A DNA stretch of 25,029 nucleotides. It comes from Bacillota bacterium (lineage in GTDB: Bacteria > Bacillota > Clostridia > Clostridiales > Clostridiaceae). The notes beneath the pieces are model-generated. The model made no database searches. It saw only the letters and a program-made list of their open reading frames with translations, and was not told where the DNA came from. The position numbers and the translations under genes are program-made. Shown piece by piece: positions 16,751 to 25,029 of this stretch. The stretch lies in NCBI GenBank assembly GCA_023440105.1, contig JAEXSY010000313.1:1-25029 (forward strand). Reading direction: 5' to 3'. Position 1 is the stretch's first letter; each line of letters opens with the position of its first letter.

Positions 16751-18512
16751 ACCACCACCTGCCCAATCTAGCATAAAGCTCATTACTATTAAAATATATG
16801 TCTATTTCTTCAATAGAGTTGTCCTTCAATAACAGAAGTTTAAGGTCATCTTCTTCCTTATACTTACATGTTTTCAATAAATCTGTTTTTACTTTTGACA
16901 GTCCAAAGGTGAAATTAGGATTGAAAGAAGTAAATATTTTACCTTCCTTAAGCTTATAAAGATATTCTAAAGTTTGAAGATTAAGGTCATATTCAACATC
17001 TTTAATTTTTACTTTTGTTTGATATAGCCTTGTGGACCTTTCAATGTTGTCATTTTGACGTATATTTATAATGTTAAAATCTTCTCTTCTAACTGTACCA
17101 AGTATTAATTGGACGTTTTGAACCATATCTAAGTTCTTCCTTAGTGTTAAATACAACTTGTCTTCCTTCTTTAGTGGATTTACTCCCACAAAAACCTTAT
17201 ATAGCCCCTCAAAAACTATGTCAACTAAATAATTTTTGTTATTTCTTCTTATTCTATGATGAGTAATCATTTCATAATATAACGGAAATACATCACCAAA
17301 TATTTGTTTTAATAGTCTCTCTTGCTTTTCATCTGTAGGATTACTAAATAAAATATAAAACCGTCTAAATGCTCTTCTCATTGAAACAGCTTTAGGATTA
17401 TTAATTTCTAGAGATTGGATATTTAGATTTAAAGTATTATAGAGAATAGCGGCTATATCTTTATGAAAATAGCTATAATCTTCTTTTACAAATAAAATAT
17501 TATCATCCTCTATTAGCGATTTTTCATCTAACTTGAACTTCTCTAACTCCCTGATTGCTCGAATATTGAAGCTATCCTTAATAAACTCATTACCTTTGTA
17601 TCCAAACATTAAATTAGCCATTGAATAATCAAACAATGGATTTTCCTTATATATAATCTCTTTTTTTATTTTTTTGCAACTTAGATTCCCCGTAATTGAG
17701 AACGATAAATGCGACAGCATCTGTCTTATAGTCAGTCTAGTCTCGTACTCACTTAACCACAAATACAACTTTTCTAGTATATTTTCTACTCGACTCTTAT
17801 TTTGCCATAGGCTTTGAATATTAAAATAAATAGGGCACTTTTCCTTATTATCACAGTTTTCACAGGGCTTCCACAGTTCTTCATTAGTAAGTTTCTCTAT
17901 AATTTCTTTAATAAAATAGGAATTATCAATTTTAGCTAAATTTATTACTTTATACTTATAAGTATTCCCATTAGCTTCAAAGTTTTGCGTTTCACATTCT
18001 ATGCTATCTATGGAATTTAAAAGCCCTATCTCTAGATCATCATTATTAATACTCTTTGTATTATTTTTCTTATTAATTCTTTTGAAAGTATTTATAAGTG
18101 GTCCTGTGTTAGTAACTAACACGGAAGAAATATTGTTAATTGGACTTTCAAGGACTTTTATTAGCATATCCTCTTGGGTTTCCTCGTTAAGCTCACTCAT
18201 ATCTTTTACATAAAATAGTTTATTTTCAAAAAGCTCATATTGTTTCAATGGTCTCTTTCCATGAGAAAAATAGCCTAGTTCATTTAATATTTGTACTAAA
18301 ATGCTAGTCTTTCCATCTCCTGCATGACCTGTTAAAATAATAGCAGCTGGCTCATTCTCAAATAACTTTTGATAAATATATTTTCCTATCTCTCTCTCTA
18401 CTCTTATCTTTTCATAATAATCATTCAGTATTTGTGCTTCAGCCAATGCATTTTCATTATTGCTGCTAGCATTATTCATAGTATTTAAATAATCAACAAA
18501 AGCATTACTCAT
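16728..18512 (-). CDS. dptF: DptF-like PT-dependent restriction ATPase
   Basis: A 594-residue P-loop protein from the ATG at 18512, which has GAGGGG 7 bases upstream; the upstream TTG at 18527 would overlap the preceding gene and lacks a site. Walker A is GHAGDGKT at residues 62-69, in the GxxGDGK form I associate with DptF. A downstream SVLVTNTGPLINTFKRI segment and a cysteine cluster (KPCENCDNKEKCPIY, cysteines near residues 217, 220 and 226) that may hold zinc follow. The remainder is a helical all-alpha region. DptF works with DptG and DptH in restricting DNA that lacks phosphorothioate. It begins 4 bases after the cysteine desulfurase stop and overlaps dptG by 23 bases. The ATPase call is firm; the DptF name depends on context and the Walker A form. 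Confidence 0.7.
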   Translation of the reverse strand: MSNAFVDYLNTMNNASSNNENALAEAQILNDYYEKIRVEREIGKYIYQKLFENEPAAIILTGHAGDGKTSILVQILNELGYFSHGKRPLKQYELFENKLFYVKDMSELNEETQEDMLIKVLESPINNISSVLVTNTGPLINTFKRINKKNNTKSINNDDLEIGLLNSIDSIECETQNFEANGNTYKYKVINLAKIDNSYFIKEIIEKLTNEELWKPCENCDNKEKCPIYFNIQSLWQNKSRVENILEKLYLWLSEYETRLTIRQMLSHLSFSITGNLSCKKIKKEIIYKENPLFDYSMANLMFGYKGNEFIKDSFNIRAIRELEKFKLDEKSLIEDDNILFVKEDYSYFHKDIAAILYNTLNLNIQSLEINNPKAVSMRRAFRRFYILFSNPTDEKQERLLKQIFGDVFPLYYEMITHHRIRRNNKNYLVDIVFEGLYKVFVGVNPLKKEDKLYLTLRKNLDMVQNVQLILGTVRREDFNIINIRQNDNIERSTRLYQTKVKIKDVEYDLNLQTLEYLYKLKEGKIFTSFNPNFTFGLSKVKTDLLKTCKYKEEDDLKLLLLKDNSIEEIDIYFNSNELYARLGRWWYGIKYIP

Positions 18513-18516
18513 TACC

Positions 18517-19674
18517 TCACCCCTCAATAATTTCCTCTATAGCCTCATACAGCTTTTTAATATCCTCAAAAGTATTAAAGTAACCTAAGCTTGCTCGTAC
18601 AGTCCCAAATGACGCTTCTAGGAAGCTTCCAATTTTAGGTGCACAGTGGTGACCTGCTCTAACAGCAATATTGTAATCACAATCTAATATATATGCTAAT
18701 TGGTCTGGAAGATATCCCTTAACATTAAAGGGAATTATACCAATATGTTTATCTCTTTTATTAGGTAAATATAATTCAATATCTTCTATCTCTAGAAGCA
18801 TTTTTATTAATTGTTCTGTTAGTTCTTTCTTTTTAAAATAAATATTACTTACACCTATTTTATTAATCCACTTTAATGAAGCATTAAGACCAGCTATAGC
18901 TTGTATATTAAGGCTTCCTGCTTCATAAGCTAAAGGAAAGCTTTTTGGCATCTCGATATTAGTTGAATCACTTCCTGTACCACCTGTTATATAACATTTC
19001 AATTCTATATCGCTATTATCAATATATCCTGATGCACCAAATGGACCATATAAAGTCTTATGCCCTGCAAATACGATAAAGTCTATTGACGCTTTAGTAA
19101 TACTAATAGGCACAAGACCTAAAGATTGAGAACAATCAATAACTGTAATAGGTTGATATTTTTCTCCTGCTATAATTATTTCTTCTATTGGTAATATAAG
19201 GCCCAGAACATTACTTATATGCGTAAGTACAAATAAATCAGGTTTATTATGCGCCATCATTTGAGATAATCTCTGATAGTCTAATTCGAAAGTAAATTTA
19301 TTAAATTCTATTTCGAAAATATTGAAGCTATACTCTTGTTTTAAGCTATACAAAGTCCTAACCACAGCATTATGCTCAAAAGGTGAAATATACACATTAT
19401 GTATTGTACTCCAGTCTAACCCTCTTAGTATCTGATTTAAAGCTATAGTGGCTGAGGGAGTGAATATAACTCTTTCCAGTTTGTTATAATCAACCAAATC
19501 ACAAAGCAGCTCTCTAGTTTCATCAATTATTTTAGTTGCCATTCTAGAAAGCGAATGACCACCTCTACCTGCATTAGCTCCATAATTCCTGTAAAATGAA
19601 TCCATATAGTCATAAACCTCTTCAGGCTTTGGAAAGGTTGTTGCTGCATTATCTAGGTATATTATACCCTCCAT
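18517..19674 (-). CDS. sspA: PLP-dependent cysteine desulfurase, SspA/DndA-like sulfur donor
   Basis: A 385-residue class V aminotransferase-fold enzyme that takes sulfur from L-cysteine as an enzyme-bound persulfide. Seen: IIYLDNAATTFPKPEEV at the N-terminus, AGRGGHSLSR, the PLP-stacking H in FEHNA, the PLP-binding D in VIDCSQSLG, the Schiff-base lysine K206 in AGHKTLYGPFG, and the catalytic C344 in RAGHHCAP followed by GTVRASLGYFNTFEDI. The motif layout is the SufS-like (group II) or EF2568-type subfamily. The start at 19674 is preferred: AGGGGG lies 6 bases upstream, whereas the ATG at 19680 touches that site and 19695 is further back. It sits between the SspC-like ATPase and dptF, so the operon carries its own sulfur source rather than relying on housekeeping IscS. 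Confidence 0.88.
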   Translation of the reverse strand: MEGIIYLDNAATTFPKPEEVYDYMDSFYRNYGANAGRGGHSLSRMATKIIDETRELLCDLVDYNKLERVIFTPSATIALNQILRGLDWSTIHNVYISPFEHNAVVRTLYSLKQEYSFNIFEIEFNKFTFELDYQRLSQMMAHNKPDLFVLTHISNVLGLILPIEEIIIAGEKYQPITVIDCSQSLGLVPISITKASIDFIVFAGHKTLYGPFGASGYIDNSDIELKCYITGGTGSDSTNIEMPKSFPLAYEAGSLNIQAIAGLNASLKWINKIGVSNIYFKKKELTEQLIKMLLEIEDIELYLPNKRDKHIGIIPFNVKGYLPDQLAYILDCDYNIAVRAGHHCAPKIGSFLEASFGTVRASLGYFNTFEDIKKLYEAIEEIIEG

Positions 19675-19703
19675 ATTCATCCCCCTCGTAATCAATCAAA
19701 TGC

Positions 19704-22700
19704 TTACAAATATTTCTGAAGCATTTTAATTAATATGCTTCGCTTTTCATTATCGTCTATCGCTTCTCCATATTCATCGAAAGCCTCTTCGATTTGATTG
19801 GAAAGTGTCTCCCCTATATCTGATATCTCTGAGCTTTCAAATCTCTTCTCAATAACATCATTATCAATAGGAATACTTATTGTAATAACTTTTCCATTAA
19901 TATCATCAATCATTTTGTTATCATTACGATTAACCAGATCTACAAACTCCTTTAGAGTGGTTATATACTCATTAACAGTTTTATCTGACCAGTCCTCAAT
20001 GCTGAGACCAGTTATGATATATGCTATTTGATTTAGTGCTTCATAATCGTTATAAGTATCTATCGTAACTATTAATCCAAGAAGTTTATTTAAACTCATA
20101 TTGTTGTAGGCAGTTTTTCTCTTGTATTCCTCTAATGAAAAATACCAGTTCTTTATCCCTTGAATTAAAGAGCCATTATAACTAGAATTGACTATATTCA
20201 TAGTTTCATCAACAATATAATTCTTTAGTGCTGATAAAGACTCATCTAGATAACCCTTAATTGTAGATATCTCATTAATACACTCTTGATAATTATTAGT
20301 TCCAGTAAGCTTTAATAGCTTTTTAAAAATAAAATCTCTAGGATTAAGGTCATACTTTACTGCTTCAGCTCTGAATTTTTGCAATCCTTTGCTTAATTCA
20401 CTTCCTTCTAGATTTCTCCTATGAGTCTTACTATATTGGCTTAAACTTTGTACATATCTCTGCATACCATTGCATATAGCATAGAATTTATTTTCCCAAT
20501 AAGCTTTTTCATCTATGTAGCCAGTAAATAAGTTTTTTAAAGAGGTTACGTAGCTATCCTTATCTTTTGTATCACTGTCAATATAAACAAAGTAATCCTT
20601 TGGATTTTCATTAATATTATTAAGAACCTCAGAACTTAAAGGTATTTCAGTATAATTTCTTTCTCCAACAGAAATAACCAAATCATTCTTAAAATTTCTA
20701 AACACGTAAGATAAATAAACTGGTATAATTCCTCGTCTTATCCCAAAATCTTTTCCCTGTAAAATGCTATAAAGCTCATTAAAACATCTTCTATTAGATT
20801 GAGAATTAATAATAAAGCCTTTTATTTCATCAATTACTCTTTTTAATTTACTATCCCAATTATCCTCTATTCCCTCTAGGCCTTTATTTACAATCAATGC
20901 TCTATATATAGTCGCCTCAGGCCCCTTCCCTTCGCTCATTGTATCCTTGTCCAATTGCTCCGAATTAAGAAGATATTCAATAATCTTTTTTCTAGCACTC
21001 ATAATGGGCTTAGTTATATTATCTTTATTTATCATCTCATTATTAATTATAGGTGTAAGAGAATAATATTCTTTGCAAATCTTTGATACAAGCTGATTCA
21101 AATCTGCCCTTTTCTTAATCGAAGCTATATTTCCATCATGGAAAATTCTAGCTTCATTTATATTAAGAACATAGTACTTATCTGTATATTCACTTATTTC
21201 ATCAATGATTTCTTCCTGCATAATCTCAATTAACTGCTCGCTAAGCTTATAATCAGCTAAGAACTCCTTATCCTCTTTTAGAAGATTTAACGCAATATAT
21301 TCTTTTATAGCCTCTTCCTTATCGAAGGTTTTTGCAGGTATATTTAAAATAATCCTTATATCATTAATTAATTTAACATGTTCTATGCATTCCTCAATTT
21401 CAGAACCATCGAAATAAATAAGGTTAATTATTATTCCATCTCCATGATATTTATCAATAAGTGCATCAACATCGTGATAAGTTTTTAATACCTCCGAGGT
21501 CAAAAATACCATTGGGAAAAATCTAACCATTTTGTATTCATCATTATATCTTTTTGGAACTACAAATTGGGGGTTTTTGATATTGCTTATTTCATCGCCT
21601 ATATTATAGTTTCTAACCTTGGAATTTTTAATTGTTTCTATCTTATCAAAGACCTCTTTATCTGAACAAAGAGTAAAATCTATAATTCCTGAGTTTCTAT
21701 TTATATATATATATCTTTCTGTAATTAAGCTTTCTATTGCATTATTAAAGACTTGATCATTCATATCTAAAGACAATCTAATATTCTCGTCAGTTGATGG
21801 AAGATTATCAACATCTTCTATAATATTAAATAAAACCAATGCTTTTATAATAGAAATTTCATCAGCATTATTACAAGCTCGAATTATAGCGTCTCCTTTT
21901 TTCCATAAGCTATATATATTTTCATTGAACAATTCCTTTTTAAACAGATCTTCAAAATAATCATAAATTGACTCAACATTTAACCATTCTAAGGCACCTT
22001 TATTATTATCAATAAATCCAGCCAAGGTATTCTTTTCGTTCTTTGATAAGTAAGTAAATAAAGTCCTTTCGTTTTGAGCCACTTTTTCACTAATTTGAGG
22101 AAGTATAAAAACAGAAATTGGATTTAATGGAAAACACTTTTCTCCTATTATTCTTATATATTCTTCTTGTGTATATAGGCTTTTAAATATTCCATAATAT
22201 TGTTTAATCTTTTCATTAAAACCATTCTCATTTTTACTCAAGTAATTATCAAATTTCTTGGTATCCTTAATTATTGCATTAGCAATAAGCTCATAATTTT
22301 GGGTAAGATTACTGGTATAATATATTTCTTTGAATCTACCCTCTATAGCTCTCCAGGCATTTATCATATTCTTTGGCATTTGCCTTATATATTCATTGAT
22401 AGATTTATGTGTTATACATGTAAGAAATAGTTGCTGATTGCTTGTACTCCTGTTAGCTAGTTCCGCAAAATCCTGAAGAAGCTTCAGATCCTTAAAACTA
22501 TTACTACTATTGCTACTTTCTAGAAATTTGCTAAATTCATCAAATACAACAAAGATTCCCTTATAACCATGCTCTGTAACTAGCTTATAATTAATATTAT
22601 CAAAAAGCTTTATTACATCAGAATTTATGAAAGGATTATATTCTAATCCGGAGCACATTGTCTTATAAATTTGAGTGAACAGCTCATAGGCTAATTTATT

Positions 22701-23285
22701 ATATTCTTTAAGCTCCTGCTTTAATCTTTTAATAGAATACCCATTTTTACTCAATTCATTGTTAAAAATCTCGTATAAGTCCTTTAAATTTTTTTCCCAT
22801 TCATCAATTAATCTAATAATAGAATCAAAATAAGTATCGGGTAATAAATCTTCTAAACCATGTGCCTTTAATGCCTCACTAAGAGCTAATAAAAAGGCCT
22901 GTTCTAAGGAGTTTAAATTCCCATTAATTATTATAGGCAAAAATTTAATCTTTTCTTCTATAACCTTGCTGCATAGCTCTCCAGCCTTAAAATTTATACG
23001 TCTAATTCTTTCTGCTATGAGATTACTGTCATCTTCATTTAATGAAGATAAGATAGACATAATAACAAGCATTAAATGACTTTTACCTTTTCCATAAGGG
23101 CCAATTAAAACTGTAGCTTTATCATTAGAAGGACTATATATTTCTTTAAGATATCCCTCCATTAACTCTATTGAAGTACTTGTAGGTATATAACCTTTAA
23201 CTTTATCTTGTTTATACAAATCAAAGGCCAAATTAATAGAGTACTGAAACCCTTTATCTACGCTAATAAAATCAGAATAATTCAT
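19704..23285 (-). CDS. sspC: SspC/BrxC-like large P-loop ATPase (C)
   Basis: An 1193-residue ATPase. Walker A GPYGKGKSHL lies at residues 62-71 and Walker B IFVVFDEFSKFL at about 244-255. Typical BrxC-like features are the LIGPYGKGKSHL phrase, IEGRFKEIYYTSNLT, and CFPLNPISVFILPQISEKVAQNERTLFTYL. The C-terminal 600 residues are helical and unassigned, ending in an acidic tail. In SspBCD PT systems the ATPase acts with the DUF4007 nickase and the PP-loop enzyme to insert sulfur. The ATG has AAGGAG 11 bases upstream, a little far, and follows the DUF4007 gene by 15 bases. It is a paralogue of the 1416-residue ATPase at 4772-9022. The ATPase family is clear; the sspC name is inferred from gene order. 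Confidence 0.8.
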   Translation of the reverse strand: MNYSDFISVDKGFQYSINLAFDLYKQDKVKGYIPTSTSIELMEGYLKEIYSPSNDKATVLIGPYGKGKSHLMLVIMSILSSLNEDDSNLIAERIRRINFKAGELCSKVIEEKIKFLPIIINGNLNSLEQAFLLALSEALKAHGLEDLLPDTYFDSIIRLIDEWEKNLKDLYEIFNNELSKNGYSIKRLKQELKEYNKLAYELFTQIYKTMCSGLEYNPFINSDVIKLFDNINYKLVTEHGYKGIFVVFDEFSKFLESSNSSNSFKDLKLLQDFAELANRSTSNQQLFLTCITHKSINEYIRQMPKNMINAWRAIEGRFKEIYYTSNLTQNYELIANAIIKDTKKFDNYLSKNENGFNEKIKQYYGIFKSLYTQEEYIRIIGEKCFPLNPISVFILPQISEKVAQNERTLFTYLSKNEKNTLAGFIDNNKGALEWLNVESIYDYFEDLFKKELFNENIYSLWKKGDAIIRACNNADEISIIKALVLFNIIEDVDNLPSTDENIRLSLDMNDQVFNNAIESLITERYIYINRNSGIIDFTLCSDKEVFDKIETIKNSKVRNYNIGDEISNIKNPQFVVPKRYNDEYKMVRFFPMVFLTSEVLKTYHDVDALIDKYHGDGIIINLIYFDGSEIEECIEHVKLINDIRIILNIPAKTFDKEEAIKEYIALNLLKEDKEFLADYKLSEQLIEIMQEEIIDEISEYTDKYYVLNINEARIFHDGNIASIKKRADLNQLVSKICKEYYSLTPIINNEMINKDNITKPIMSARKKIIEYLLNSEQLDKDTMSEGKGPEATIYRALIVNKGLEGIEDNWDSKLKRVIDEIKGFIINSQSNRRCFNELYSILQGKDFGIRRGIIPVYLSYVFRNFKNDLVISVGERNYTEIPLSSEVLNNINENPKDYFVYIDSDTKDKDSYVTSLKNLFTGYIDEKAYWENKFYAICNGMQRYVQSLSQYSKTHRRNLEGSELSKGLQKFRAEAVKYDLNPRDFIFKKLLKLTGTNNYQECINEISTIKGYLDESLSALKNYIVDETMNIVNSSYNGSLIQGIKNWYFSLEEYKRKTAYNNMSLNKLLGLIVTIDTYNDYEALNQIAYIITGLSIEDWSDKTVNEYITTLKEFVDLVNRNDNKMIDDINGKVITISIPIDNDVIEKRFESSEISDIGETLSNQIEEAFDEYGEAIDDNEKRSILIKMLQKYL

Positions 23286-23300
23286 TGTGTTTTTCGCTCC

Positions 23301-24221
23301 TTAATATGCATAAATGCTTTCAAGTAATTTAACTCTGTCAATTTTATTATTTATATAAATTGTATCTAATCCAGCTGTTCTATTAATTGTTATGTAACCA
23401 TCCTTTTGAAGAGCATTTAAGTAATCATTTATTCTCATTCTATCTAAATTAAATACTTTACCAATATTACAATCATCTTCAATTAATGCATCAATACTAG
23501 TGGAGCTTTTATCTCCTAAATTATCAATTATTACGTATAAAATAACTAACTTACTTAAAGTCCTTAAATCAGGTATAACTTTAATAAACACTTCTTTCTT
23601 TCCTTTTTTCTTCTTAATTAAATTCAAATCAGAAAAAGGGCAAAGCAGGTTATCCTCAGGGTTACTATTCCTCATATCTATGTTTGTATAAGTTCTAACT
23701 ATACAGTTGCAATCATCTTGTAAAGATGGCTTAGAATAATTGAGCTCTGGATTAATTTTTTCAATTAATAGCTGTAGACCATTAAACAATTCATCCTTTG
23801 TGAATTCCTTTAACTTTAATTGATTAAAAAACAAATACCAGGAAGTTGCAACGTCCCTATTCGTTGCTAATTTATAATGCAACAACCATAGTGTAGAAAT
23901 CTCCTCTATGTATGGATCCACACCATTGATAACTTCTCCAAAATCCTTTGTTAGTGCTTGAAATCTCTTATTTTTAATATTTATTGTTTCAATTAAGCCA
24001 GTTGCTTGAAGCCAGTATTTTATTGATTTAACCATATTGGTTCCTACACCTAGTATATCAGTGGCGTCTACTCTAGAAAAAACATCCTTCCCATAGTTTT
24101 CGCTTTTCTCTTCATATATATCATCACTATTAAACTCCTTAATAGCTGCTAGTCCTTTTCTAACCCAGCCTTCTCTAAGAACAAAGCTTTCATGTCCCTT
24201 TAACCTAATCTTACTTACCAA
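23301..24221 (-). CDS. sspB: DUF4007 protein, SspB-like (B)
   Basis: A 306-residue DUF4007 protein. Hallmarks are the N-terminal LKGHESFVLREGWVRKGL, the VGTNMVKSIKYWLQATGLI helix-turn region, LTKDFGEVI..DPYIEEISTLWLLHYKLA, and a cysteine set (DDCNC near residues 171-173 and CPFSDLNLI at 194) that could hold a metal. The C-terminus is a winged-helix-like segment. In Ssp PT systems SspB is, as I recall, a DUF4007 protein with DNA-nicking activity that works with SspC and SspD. The start chosen is TTG at 24221, with AGAGGTG 7 bases upstream and one base after the preceding stop; the GTG at 24230 lies within that ribosome site. Domain call is strong, the symbol follows from context. Confidence 0.82.
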   Translation of the reverse strand: MVSKIRLKGHESFVLREGWVRKGLAAIKEFNSDDIYEEKSENYGKDVFSRVDATDILGVGTNMVKSIKYWLQATGLIETINIKNKRFQALTKDFGEVINGVDPYIEEISTLWLLHYKLATNRDVATSWYLFFNQLKLKEFTKDELFNGLQLLIEKINPELNYSKPSLQDDCNCIVRTYTNIDMRNSNPEDNLLCPFSDLNLIKKKKGKKEVFIKVIPDLRTLSKLVILYVIIDNLGDKSSTSIDALIEDDCNIGKVFNLDRMRINDYLNALQKDGYITINRTAGLDTIYINNKIDRVKLLESIYAY

Positions 24222-24222
24222 G

Positions 24223-25029
24223 TTACTCACCTCTTTTAGTTATAACAACTTTACGCATATAGCATCCACCATCAAAATGGTTTATACATTCTCCGCATCT
24301 AATACATTTTTCATTATCAATTCTATATGAATCTCCCAATGGGCTTGTTTTATATTCATTTATATGGGCTTTGACCTTTACAGTTATCGCATCATGCTTG
24401 CATATACTCTCACAGGCTATGCATCCTAAACACATCTGATATTTTGTAATCTGGCAGTCAACCTTTTGCTTTGCTTCCTTTAAGCTCTTTGCCCTTGCTA
24501 ACTTAGAATTAATTATTGTGACTTTAAGATTTTTTTGTCCTATTCTACCTTCTAGAATAAGCTGTGGATTATTCTTCCTATCAACTATATAAATTTGTCC
24601 TAATCTTTCATTACCCATTTCTTTATTTATCCATCCAAAGGGTTTAAATAACTCATATAGGTCTTCGTTTATATCCTTATTTAATTCGTAGTTATAGGAT
24701 TGGTTTGAAGTAGCACAAGGCTTAAACTCTATATAAATATTCTTACTAATCTCAAGTCCATTTCCCCCTTGTCTAGCCTTCCATCCACCTTCATCTACAT
24801 AATTCTCCGCATCAGGCTTTCCAATTTTCTTAGCAAATTCTATTAGCTGATTTCTCCAATGGTCACTTAGTTCAGGCATATATATAGCTGACAGATATTG
24901 TGCCCATTTTGTATTATTAGGGCAACACCAACAACCTACTCTTGAATAGCCAAGTTTATAGGCATCATTAAAATCAATATTTCTACTTAAAATATATAGC
25001 CAGATATCAAAGTCGAACCAGTTTATTAT
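24223..25029 (-). CDS. sspD: PAPS reductase-like/4Fe-4S ferredoxin fusion, SspD-like (5' end beyond window)
   Basis: The frame is open to the right edge; 268 residues are visible, so the ATG at 24879 is internal and the PP-loop itself lies outside. The first 50 residues include FDFDIWLYILSRNIDFNDAY and RVGCWCCPNNTKW, the C-terminal signature of PAPS-reductase family enzymes (cysteines 33, 35, 36), continuing to PELSDHWRNQLIEFAK. The C-terminal third is a two-cluster ferredoxin: CLGCIACESIC (cysteines 200, 203, 206, 210) and CIRCGECINHFDGGC (242, 245, 248, 256). It probably activates the DNA backbone or passes sulfur during phosphorothioation, as DndC and SspD do, with an on-board electron or sulfur relay. 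It is the most upstream gene seen in the operon, one base from sspB. An assimilatory sulfate-reduction enzyme is possible by family but unlikely here. Confidence 0.8.
   Translation of the reverse strand: MINWFDFDIWLYILSRNIDFNDAYKLGYSRVGCWCCPNNTKWAQYLSAIYMPELSDHWRNQLIEFAKKIGKPDAENYVDEGGWKARQGGNGLEISKNIYIEFKPCATSNQSYNYELNKDINEDLYELFKPFGWINKEMGNERLGQIYIVDRKNNPQLILEGRIGQKNLKVTIINSKLARAKSLKEAKQKVDCQITKYQMCLGCIACESICKHDAITVKVKAHINEYKTSPLGDSYRIDNEKCIRCGECINHFDGGCYMRKVVITKRGE

Noticed and set aside
4772..25029. BREX system, suggested by the BrxC-like ATPases
   Set aside because: No PglX methylase, PglZ phosphatase, BrxA, BrxB or BrxL is present; cysteine desulfurase, PP-loop enzyme and DUF4007 point to phosphorothioation instead.
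1..25029. CRISPR array, insertion sequence, integrase or tRNA attachment site
   Set aside because: No spaced direct repeats, transposase motifs, tRNA cloverleaf or integrase motifs were seen on either strand.

Overview
The window is AT-rich and reads like a low-GC Firmicute, most likely a Clostridium-like organism. The reasons are strong AGGAGG-type ribosome binding sites, frequent TTG/GTG starts, U-tailed hairpin terminators and heavy AT codon use. Nearly every gene relates to defence against foreign DNA, so this is a defence island. No tRNA, rRNA, CRISPR array, transposase or integrase was seen.

Right part (25029 down to 4772, minus strand) is one long tightly packed operon for DNA phosphorothioation (PT), replacement of a backbone oxygen by sulfur. 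In transcription order it holds a PAPS-reductase/4Fe-4S ferredoxin fusion (SspD-like, cut by the right edge), a DUF4007 protein (SspB-like), a large BrxC-like ATPase (SspC-like), a PLP cysteine desulfurase (SspA/DndA-like), then three genes resembling the Dnd restriction set: DptF, DptG and DptH. DptH joins a PD-(D/E)XK nuclease signature to an FtsK/HerA motor. Past a structured 7-48 base junction come a second, divergent DUF4007 protein and a second BrxC-like ATPase, then a strong terminator. A stand-alone PP-loop PAPS-reductase-like gene follows as a separate unit with its own terminator.

Left part (1 to 3744) holds smaller defence or accessory genes: an HNH endonuclease, a small Ada-type metal-binding protein, a hypothetical gene split by an in-frame stop, a 5'-deleted remnant of a DUF262-HNH (GmrSD-like) endonuclease, and at the left edge a clear DpnI homologue that should cut N6-methylated GATC.

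Proposed working: cysteine desulfurase supplies sulfur, the PP-loop enzyme activates the target and DUF4007 plus ATPase install PT on host DNA; DptFGH attack DNA lacking the mark. The unexplained part is the second B-C pair and the second PP-loop enzyme, giving an overall D-B-C-A-F-G-H-B'-C'-D' layout. B'-C' may be a second modification specificity or a sensor/effector arm. Functional assignments rest on recognised motifs and gene order, not on database searches.
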